A stretch of DNA of 32,819 bases from Planctomycetia bacterium. Lineage in GTDB: Bacteria > Planctomycetota > UBA8108 > UBA1146. A program made the translations under genes and the position numbers. The notes beneath the pieces are model-generated. The model ran no database searches. It had not been told where the DNA came from and saw only the letters and a list, made by a program, of their open reading frames with translations. Within the stretch, counting starts at the first letter, position 1, and each line of letters begins with the position of its first letter. The stretch lies in assembly GCA_012269595.1 (NCBI GenBank), contig JAAXJX010000022.1, positions 1,456 through 34,274 on the forward strand. Direction: 5' to 3'. Shown here in pieces: positions 22,932 to 28,530 of the stretch.

Positions 22932-23550
22932 TGAAGTCACTCTGGAATTGTCTGAAGTCGTCGTATGCAGGGGAGCGCAAAGTCTGGGACCGGTTTCCCT
23001 GAAGATTCAACGGGGAGAGTGCAGCTCACTGGTCGGCGCCAATGGTTCAGGAAAAAGCAGTATTCTTGAAGCGGTCGCCGGATTCCTTCAGGTCGAGTCA
23101 GGAACAATCCGGATTGGCGGCAAAACCATCTCAGACGAGGGTACTGGGAATGAGCCGTGGCAAAGGGGAATCGGTTGGCTCGGACAACAGCGGGGTCTGT
23201 GGCCACACATGACCCTGCGTGAGCAAGCCCAGTTGCTTTCCGGCCAGAAAACCGCAGGCCAGTTGGAAGAGACCGCTGCAGCCCTCGACCTTCAAACTCT
23301 GTTGGATCGCCGTCCGGACCAGCTCTCCGGTGGAGAGGCCCAAAGAGGGGAACTCTTGCGTACCCTTTGTGGGAGCGCCCCCCTGCTGCTTCTGGATGAG
23401 CCATTTTCTGCACAGAATAGCCAACAACGGGAGCGGATTCTGGAGGTTCTTCACAGGGAGTTGGAGGCTGGCAGAACGATATTGCTGGCGATCCATGAAG
23501 CATTGCCTGACATCGAAGCCATCCCGCTCGGAATTGGTTCCGACTGCTAG
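22924..23550 (+). CDS. Iron-type ABC transporter ATP-binding protein, short form
   Basis: 208 residues, overlapping the permease gene by 8 bp. Walker A is GANGSGKSS (38-46), the signature is LSGGEAQRGELLR, Walker B is LLLLDEPFSA and the H-loop is AIHEA. All ATPase motifs are present. At 208 residues it lacks the C-terminal regulatory (TOBE-like) region of about 120-140 residues that FbpC/PotA-type subunits normally carry. The end is a clean TAG, with no sign of a frameshift into further homologous sequence, so the short form looks native. Its stop shares CTAG with the convergent lolD-type gene. Confidence 0.88.
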   Translation: MNSEVTLELSEVVVCRGAQSLGPVSLKIQRGECSSLVGANGSGKSSILEAVAGFLQVESGTIRIGGKTISDEGTGNEPWQRGIGWLGQQRGLWPHMTLREQAQLLSGQKTAGQLEETAAALDLQTLLDRRPDQLSGGEAQRGELLRTLCGSAPLLLLDEPFSAQNSQQRERILEVLHRELEAGRTILLAIHEALPDIEAIPLGIGSDC

Positions 23551-24299
23551 GAAGTCTCCTGGTCATCGGCGGAATCATTCTGGAAGCGTCCGTCGATCAT
23601 TTGCAATCTTCGGTCTGCTCGCGAAGCGAGGTCGGGATCATGGGTGACGACCAGAATCGACGTCGACAGATCCTGATGCAGTTCCCGAAGCAACTGGTGA
23701 ATACTTTCACTGGTTCGTGAATCCAGATTGCCGGTGGGTTCATCGCAGAGAAGAAGCTTGGGTGACATCATCAATGCTCTGGCAATGGCGACACGTTGGC
23801 GTTCTCCTCCAGACAGGGTTCCGGGAGATTGACGCTCACGACCTTTCAGTCCGACTCGCTCCAGCAGACCTTCACCCCGGCTTTCGAGACTGCTGCGGTT
23901 TCGATTCCACTCGCCCGTCTCTTGACTGATGACCGTTGGCAACATGACGTTTTCAAGAACGTTGAGGTCGGGCAGCAGGTGGAAAAATTGAAATACGAAT
24001 CCAATGAAGTGATTACGCAATTGACAGCGGTCATCTTCGCTCAAATCTGTTGAGCGCCAGATACGGTCACCATCCCGGTAAGTGATTTCGCCAGTGGTCG
24101 GGGTGTCGAGAAGGCCGAGGCAATGCAACAGTGTGCTTTTGCCCACTCCACTCATTCCGACGATGGCGACCATCTCCGCCTCGTCGATTTGCAGATCGAG
24201 TTCCTGCAAGACCTTGAGTTCGGAGCCATTCGCCATGGGGAATGACTTCACCAGTTTTCTGGCATTGATCACAGGAAGGGAGGAGGAGAGATCACTCAT
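23547..24299 (-). CDS. lolD: Lipoprotein-releasing-system-type ATP-binding protein (LolD-like)
   Basis: 250 residues from the ATG complementary to 24297-24299, overlapping the upstream permease gene by 8 bp (ATGAGTGA). The frame is open to 24368, but those codons lie in the permease gene. Walker A is GMSGVGKST (48-56), then FVFQFFHLLPDLNVLENVMLP, LSGGERQRVAIARAL and LLLCDEPTGNLD. The H-loop is VVTHD. It powers the permease encoded just upstream. In Gram-negative bacteria LolCDE extracts mature lipoproteins from the inner membrane for transfer to LolA. Here only one permease gene accompanies it, so a homodimeric LolF-like permease is likely. Confidence 0.9.
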   Translation of the reverse strand: MSDLSSSLPVINARKLVKSFPMANGSELKVLQELDLQIDEAEMVAIVGMSGVGKSTLLHCLGLLDTPTTGEITYRDGDRIWRSTDLSEDDRCQLRNHFIGFVFQFFHLLPDLNVLENVMLPTVISQETGEWNRNRSSLESRGEGLLERVGLKGRERQSPGTLSGGERQRVAIARALMMSPKLLLCDEPTGNLDSRTSESIHQLLRELHQDLSTSILVVTHDPDLASRADRRLQMIDGRFQNDSADDQETS

Positions 24300-25707
24300 G
24301 ATGCAACGCCTTGATGGGGTCGTGGCGGCCCGCCCGGATAGCCGGGAGAATGCTGCCAAAGAAGCCAAAGATCAGGGTCGGGAGGCTGACGAGAAGAACG
24401 TCCTGCCAACGTAACACCATTGGAATGCGCTCGAGATAGTAGACATTTGGCGGAAAGAGTCTCAGCCCGGTCATCTGATAGACCAGATCATGGAACGCAT
24501 TGATGTTCTCGAGGAAAGCCCAGCCAGCCAAGAGGCCAACCGCGGCTCCTGCCGTGCACAGGAACATTCCCTGACGAAGAACAAGAGAGACGACTCCACT
24601 GCGGGTCGCTCCGAGGGCACGGAGGACTCCAAGATCCCGTTCTTTCTCAATCACCAGCAGCATCAGAATCAGGAAGATCATTCCTGCGGCGAATGCAACG
24701 ATGAGCAACATCAAAACCGAGATGATACGTTTTTCGATTTCCACGGCCTGAATCAGATTTGCCCTCTTGTCCTCCCATGTTTCGAAGGACGGACTGCGCA
24801 GGGGAATCTTGTCCGGATGATCCTGGTCGAGGAACATTCGCCGGTCCACTTCCCTGCGGATCTCTCCCTTGATTCTGTCCGCTTGCGAATAGTCATCAAG
24901 TTTGATGGAGATTCCAGAGAGTCTCATGTCCTCCGCTTCATCGTCCCACAATTCAAGAGTGTCCTGGAGTGAACGGATGTGGGTGTATGCCCATCGCAGG
25001 TCCTGTTCATAGACACCGGACTGGAATGCGCCGACGACGATAAAATTGTCTGAGCACGGTTCAAGGGTGATAGGGGAGTAGGAGGAGATCTGAACCACAT
25101 CGCCCATGCTCAGCCTGCCACTTCGCAGTGCTTCGATACCGACGATGAAGGGTTTGGGAGGAGCGTCCACAGAGAAGCCGGATCCGGGATCCTCCTGCAG
25201 TCGCCAGCGCAGAACATCTCTTCTGCGTTCCAGTGAGAAGAGCTGTTCCACCTGTTCCACCGGCATCGGCTCGCGATCTGCCGGCAAAAGCATGAAGCGA
25301 TCCTTCAGCATTTCGTTGATCTCGTCATCAGAGAGAACGAAGCGTGCGAGATCGGAGACTTCGCACTCCGCCGCGGGCTCAACTCCCCTGAGCACACAGT
25401 GGTCCATGACGCCTACCTTGTAGAGGGCGAGGGTGGTCACATGTGGCGCAGCAGCCTTGACTCCGTCGATGGTTGCGATCGTTCTGAGTAGCTGATCTTC
25501 ACCGACGAGCCCCCTGAACGGGTCGGCTTCGATAACCAGATGGGAGAGGGTTCCTCGAATCCTTTCCCGCATTTCGACCTTGAAGCCCTCCATGACTGCC
25601 AGAACTGTCAGCAACGAAAAGACTCCCAGGGCCACCGCCACGGTGGCGGCCCAGGGGGCCCAGCGTCTGCTGAGATAACGGCGAGTCAGGTAGTCGTGGT
25701 ACTTCAA
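24292..25707 (-). CDS. Lipoprotein-releasing-type ABC permease (LolC/LolE/LolF-like)
   Basis: 471 residues from the TTG complementary to 25705-25707, which has CGGAG five bases upstream and a good promoter 70-100 bases away. The frame is open to 25806, but the extension crosses that promoter. The N terminus KYHDYLTRRYLSRRW is the classic LolC/E cytoplasmic lead. TM1 spans about 18-40, a periplasmic domain runs to about 335, then come three C-terminal TM helices, with EKERDLGVLRALGATRSGVV as the coupling segment. The periplasmic domain is longer than in E. coli LolC/LolE (about 400 residues in total). LolE- and LolC-specific features were not resolved, so no symbol is given. Confidence 0.88.
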   Translation of the reverse strand: MKYHDYLTRRYLSRRWAPWAATVAVALGVFSLLTVLAVMEGFKVEMRERIRGTLSHLVIEADPFRGLVGEDQLLRTIATIDGVKAAAPHVTTLALYKVGVMDHCVLRGVEPAAECEVSDLARFVLSDDEINEMLKDRFMLLPADREPMPVEQVEQLFSLERRRDVLRWRLQEDPGSGFSVDAPPKPFIVGIEALRSGRLSMGDVVQISSYSPITLEPCSDNFIVVGAFQSGVYEQDLRWAYTHIRSLQDTLELWDDEAEDMRLSGISIKLDDYSQADRIKGEIRREVDRRMFLDQDHPDKIPLRSPSFETWEDKRANLIQAVEIEKRIISVLMLLIVAFAAGMIFLILMLLVIEKERDLGVLRALGATRSGVVSLVLRQGMFLCTAGAAVGLLAGWAFLENINAFHDLVYQMTGLRLFPPNVYYLERIPMVLRWQDVLLVSLPTLIFGFFGSILPAIRAGRHDPIKALHHE

Positions 25708-26108
25708 CGGAACTCCGTGGATTGGGGATCGTCTATGTCTACTTGTTGCCAGAAGGGATTGCAAGGCTTGGAACAGGTTAGACCCTATTTTGCAAACCCA
25801 TGTCAAATAATGACTTGTGGAAACGGTCAGAGGGCTGGCACAGGTTTCCGATTCACTTCTGCACTGACTTGGGAACGGTTACAATCAGGATGATCCATGC
25901 ATGTGGCCTCAGGGGAAACATGCGGGACCGTTATCTCCTCTTCCCTGCAACGGCTCGCAGTAGCGGATCGTTCCTTCGACGGTTTTCGGGGACCATGCAG
26001 GCGGAGGTGAGATGAATTTGGGATCCAGATAGCCCATGTCGAGGGTGTGAGCCCGGCTTCGGTAACTTGCCGGAAGTCCCACCAAACCCACAGAGACCAA
26101 GGGGAAAC
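25708..26108. other. 401-bp divergent intergenic region between lolC-type and leucine dehydrogenase genes
   Basis: It holds the minus-strand promoter at 25777-25806. On the plus strand there is an isolated good -10 (TACAAT, 25880-25885) without a clear -35. A long leader of about 220 nt follows to the dehydrogenase ATG. A strong Shine-Dalgarno (GGAGGTGAG) precedes a six-codon minigene ATG...TAG at 26012-26032, which could be a leader peptide or chance. A 71-codon frame at 25800-26015 lacks a ribosome site and is not called. Confidence 0.5.
25777..25806 (-). promoter_or_regulatory. Promoter of the lolC/lolD-type operon
   Basis: On the minus strand a perfect TTGACA (complement of 25801-25806) is followed after 18 nt by TCTAAC (complement of 25777-25782), four of six matches. 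This places the transcript start near 25770 and gives a leader of about 60 nt before the TTG start at 25707. Confidence 0.55.
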
Positions 26109-27191
26109 ATGAAGATCGATAAAATTGAAGCCGATGGATATGAAAACGTCGTGATGGCCAACGATCCCGAAACGGGATTGAAAGCGGTCATTGCAGTGCA
26201 TGACACCACCCTTGGGCCTGCCCTCGGGGGACTCCGCATGTGGAACTACACCACAGAAGAAGAGGCGATCTTTGACGTTCTGCGTCTCTCAAAAGGCATG
26301 ACTTACAAGAGTGCCTGCGCCAATACCGGTCTCGGCGGTGGCAAGGCCGTCATCATCGGTGACCAGAGAAGAGACAAGACCGAGCCCCTGATGCGTGCCA
26401 TGGGCAGATTCGTCGATTCCCTCGGCGGTAGCTATATCACAGCAGAAGATGTGGGCATCGGAATCCAGGAACTGGAGTGGCTGCAAAAGGAGACCCAGTA
26501 CGTGACCGGGTTGAGTCGTCAGTCCGGTTCCAGTGGAAACCCATCTCCCTTCACAGCACGCGGAGTAATCCGTGGACTCTTCGCCTGCACTGAAGAGAAG
26601 TTTGGCACGAGTCACCTGGATCGCCTTCACTATTCGGTTCAGGGTCTGGGTCAGGTAGGAGGAGACGTCGTCCGCTGTCTCTCCATGCTGGGGGCTCGTG
26701 TGACCGTGACCGACATCAATGAAGACCGTTGCATGGAATTCGCGGCACTTCCGGGAGTCGAAGTGGTTCGAGGTGATGAGATCTACGATGTGGATGCAGA
26801 TGTGTTCATTCCGTGTGCACTTGGTGGAATTCTCAATGGTGACACCATTCCTCGCCTGAAAGTGAAAGTGGTTGCGGGTGCGGCCAACAATCAGCTTCTG
26901 GGTGAAGAGCATGCTGCGGAATTGCACGACCGTGGAATTCTTTACGCTCCGGATTTCATCATCAATGCCGGTGGAATTATCAATGTTTCGGTTGAGGTCC
27001 GACCGGAAGGTTACGACGAGCGCACCGCTGTCGCCAAGATTGAGAACATCTACGACGGACTCCGCGAAGTCTTTGAAACCTCCCGTCGGGAAAATCTGAC
27101 ACCTGCAGAAGCTGCGTACCGGGTCGCCGAGAACCGCCTTGAAGAAGCCCGCCAAATGAATGGTCAGTCGGTCGCTGATTCCACCTCCTAG
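26109..27191 (+). CDS. Leucine dehydrogenase-type Glu/Leu/Phe/Val dehydrogenase
   Basis: 360 residues, the standard length of leucine and phenylalanine dehydrogenases. It catalyses NAD-dependent reversible oxidative deamination of branched-chain amino acids to 2-oxoacids in the cytoplasm. ATG 26109 is preceded by AAGGGGAA. The active-site lysines are Lys67 (GMTYK) and Lys79 (GGGK), matching the two lysines of the Bacillus leucine enzyme. The catalytic Asp is in TAEDVGIG, and GLGQVGGDV begins the NAD-binding fold near 179. GAANNQL and NAGGIINVSVE are also family motifs. Which amino acid is preferred (Leu, Val or Phe) is not resolved, so no symbol is given. A frame open from 26067 adds only residues in a region without a ribosome site. 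Confidence 0.92.
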   Translation: MKIDKIEADGYENVVMANDPETGLKAVIAVHDTTLGPALGGLRMWNYTTEEEAIFDVLRLSKGMTYKSACANTGLGGGKAVIIGDQRRDKTEPLMRAMGRFVDSLGGSYITAEDVGIGIQELEWLQKETQYVTGLSRQSGSSGNPSPFTARGVIRGLFACTEEKFGTSHLDRLHYSVQGLGQVGGDVVRCLSMLGARVTVTDINEDRCMEFAALPGVEVVRGDEIYDVDADVFIPCALGGILNGDTIPRLKVKVVAGAANNQLLGEEHAAELHDRGILYAPDFIINAGGIINVSVEVRPEGYDERTAVAKIENIYDGLREVFETSRRENLTPAEAAYRVAENRLEEARQMNGQSVADSTS

Positions 27192-27200
27192 GAGGTGGAA
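27179..27200. repeat. 22-bp perfect palindrome across the dehydrogenase stop and rnpA ribosome site
   Basis: The arm TTCCACCTCCT (27179-27189) is followed directly by its exact reverse complement (27190-27200). The TAG stop of the dehydrogenase (27189-27191) is at the centre, and the 3' arm contains GGAGG, the Shine-Dalgarno-like tract for rnpA at 27209. In RNA it would form a hairpin of up to about nine pairs after loop formation. No T-tract follows. It could be an attenuator, RNase site, translational switch or operator. Confidence 0.6.
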
Positions 27201-27208
27201 GGGGGCAC

Positions 27209-27571
27209 ATGAGTGGTCACCAGTTTCCCAGATCTTCACGAATCTGCCGCAAGGCGGATTTTGAGGAAGTCTTTTCCAAAGGCATTCGCTGGAGTACCCG
27301 GCACCTCCGTGCGGTGGTCCATGAAGCGGGTCGTGACGAGAGTCGTCTGGGGCTCGCTGTCAGTCGCAAGGTCGGTAACGCAGTCGTTCGAAACCGTCTC
27401 AAGAGGCGGCTGCGGGAAATCTTTCGGGTTGAACGCTCTATGGCTCCTGCACACAGGGATCTGATTCTGATTCCCCGTCCAGGCTGCTCCGATCTCGATT
27501 TTCAGAAGTTGAGACTGGAAGTCATCGATCTGATCTCCCGTTCCGTCGAATCTTCCAAAGGGCCCCGATGA
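27209..27571 (+). CDS. rnpA: Ribonuclease P protein component
   Basis: 120 residues. It binds the RNase P RNA and assists 5' processing of tRNA precursors. The family signature is present: [11 protein letters not shown], then [28 protein letters not shown] with the RNR motif and basic helix, and DLILIPRPG. Start ATG 27209 lies 17 nt after the dehydrogenase stop, behind purine-rich sequence within and after the palindrome. The usual partner upstream, rpmH (ribosomal protein L34), is absent, which is unusual. It overlaps the next gene by four bases (ATGA). Confidence 0.95.
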   Translation: MSGHQFPRSSRICRKADFEEVFSKGIRWSTRHLRAVVHEAGRDESRLGLAVSRKVGNAVVRNRLKRRLREIFRVERSMAPAHRDLILIPRPGCSDLDFQKLRLEVIDLISRSVESSKGPR

Positions 27572-27843
27572 CGGATCCGGGGACTGGCGATCAACGAGCC
27601 GGGAATCCGGGTCTGCTTGCGAGAGGCTTTCTGGGACTGATCCGCTTTTATCGCAGCGGGATCTCTCCACTGTTGCCGCCTTTGTGTCGCTTCGAGCCGA
27701 CGTGCAGTTGTTATGCGGCGGACGCGATTCGGGGCCACGGAGCTTTGCGCGGCCTTTACCTCACCCTTCACCGGTTGTTTCGCTGCCACCCCTTTTCCCG
27801 TGGCGGGTACGACCCGGTTCCGGAGCCTCCCTCCAAATCCTGA
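27568..27843 (+). CDS. yidD: Membrane protein insertion efficiency factor YidD
   Basis: 91 residues, starting in the ATGA overlap with rnpA. The conserved core is complete: [32 protein letters not shown] in sequence segments, then [19 protein letters not shown] and the terminal GGYDPVP. The Cys residues and the RCHPF-GGYDPVP block are diagnostic of the family. It is a small amphipathic protein at the inner membrane that aids YidC/Sec-dependent insertion. In most genomes yidC follows yidD. Here a MerR-type regulator follows instead. Confidence 0.95.
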   Translation: MTDPGTGDQRAGNPGLLARGFLGLIRFYRSGISPLLPPLCRFEPTCSCYAADAIRGHGALRGLYLTLHRLFRCHPFSRGGYDPVPEPPSKS

Positions 27844-27889
27844 AATGAATCTCCGTCAAAGAAGAGAAATCTGCTCTTGAACTGTGGTT

Positions 27890-27910
27890 TATAAAGTATA
27901 AAGTATAAAG
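27890..27910 (+). repeat. Three tandem TATAAAG units upstream of the MerR-type gene
   Basis: Three exact 7-bp direct repeats lie in the 131-nt gap before the regulator gene. TTGAAC (27877-27882) lies upstream, but 14 nt from the second and 21 nt from the third TATAAA, so none has ideal -35 spacing. They could be alternative -10 boxes or a binding-site array for the regulator. Confidence 0.55.
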
Positions 27911-27974
27911 CGCGCGGGGAAGCCGGCCGTCAGGTCCGGTGTGCATTTTGATATCCAAGAGGGGAATACGACGC

Positions 27975-28232
27975 TTGCCCAAGCCTTCTGCAGGCCAGGT
28001 GCCGAGAAAACTCTTCAAGATCGGTGAAGTGATGGCGGCGACGGGGATCTCCCGTCAGACGATTCACGATTACACCGTCTCGGGATTCATCGAGGAGGAG
28101 GAGCGAACCCCCGCTGGCCACCGCCTCTATGCCGAATGGATCTTTGAGCGTTTGGCCAAAATGGCGGAATTGCAGGAGCAGGGGAAATCCCTGAAAGAAA
28201 TCAAGCAACTGATCGACGAGGGGAAACTGTAG
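27975..28232 (+). CDS. Mini MerR-type DNA-binding protein
   Basis: 85 residues from TTG 27975, which has GAGGGG about ten bases upstream. GTG 27939 and TTG 27948 are in-frame alternatives adding up to 12 residues. From about residue 12 the sequence fits a MerR winged helix: LFKIGEVMAATGISRQTIHDYTVSGFIEEEERTPAGHRLY in pieces, ending in the first half of the dimerising helix (LAKMAELQEQGKSLKEIKQLIDEGKL). There is no effector domain or Cys cluster, so it cannot be a typical metal sensor and may respond to a partner or act constitutively. TIHDYT differs from the common TIRYYE, but it keeps the fold pattern. Its target may be the repeated TATAAAG region upstream. Confidence 0.82.
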   Translation: MPKPSAGQVPRKLFKIGEVMAATGISRQTIHDYTVSGFIEEEERTPAGHRLYAEWIFERLAKMAELQEQGKSLKEIKQLIDEGKL

Positions 28233-28382
28233 ATGTTCTGGACCGATCCTTCCTTCCTGACAACCGCCCTGATCGTGGCTCTGGCCATTCAGTGGATCCC
28301 CGCTCGCAAGAACTCATCGACACCCACCAAGGTCCGAATCCCTTCCCGGAACGATCGCAGAAACGGTCCAAAAGGGGAGTGA
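28233..28382 (+). CDS. Possible small single-pass membrane protein (49 residues)
   Basis: ATG 28233 follows the regulator stop directly (TAGATG) and has GAGGGG nine bases upstream, inside the regulator's last codons. The product has a hydrophobic helix at about 9-22 (LTTALIVALAIQWIP), then a Lys/Arg/Asn/Pro-rich, strongly basic tail to TGA 28380-28382. The positive-inside rule gives N-out, C-in topology. It is too short to assign, and may be chance, but the ribosome site and hydrophobic profile make it worth recording. Confidence 0.4.
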   Translation: MFWTDPSFLTTALIVALAIQWIPARKNSSTPTKVRIPSRNDRRNGPKGE

Positions 28383-28442
28383 TCCCTCCGCTGTGTGATT
28401 CGGGAGCGGCGAGCAGAGAAAACTGTGCAGCGGATTCCGGCA

Positions 28443-28451
28443 TGATATTAT
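28443..28451 (+). promoter_or_regulatory. Extended -10 promoter candidate for the radical SAM gene
   Basis: TGATATTAT at 28443-28451 fits an extended -10 (TGN plus TATTAT, five of six). It lies about 80 nt before the GTG start at 28531. No convincing -35 is seen, which extended -10 promoters can tolerate. Confidence 0.4.
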
Positions 28452-28530
28452 CCAGTTTGATTCTCGATCCTTGGCCTCAGGATTTGTCCAGTGGATCAAT
28501 ACCTCCAAATTGAGGGTGGGAGAAAACAAG

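Noticed and set aside
25800-26015. 71-codon plus-strand frame in the divergent intergenic region
   Set aside because: Starts inside the minus-strand -35 region, has no ribosome site and no recognisable sequence.
26289-27239. 316-codon minus-strand frame opposite the dehydrogenase gene
   Set aside because: Shadow of a complete dehydrogenase with catalytic lysines in place.
28383-28440. Possible second Sec codon: reading through TGA 28380-28382 of the small membrane frame
   Set aside because: No redox motif around the TGA, no hairpin at SECIS distance, and the frame closes at another TGA soon after.
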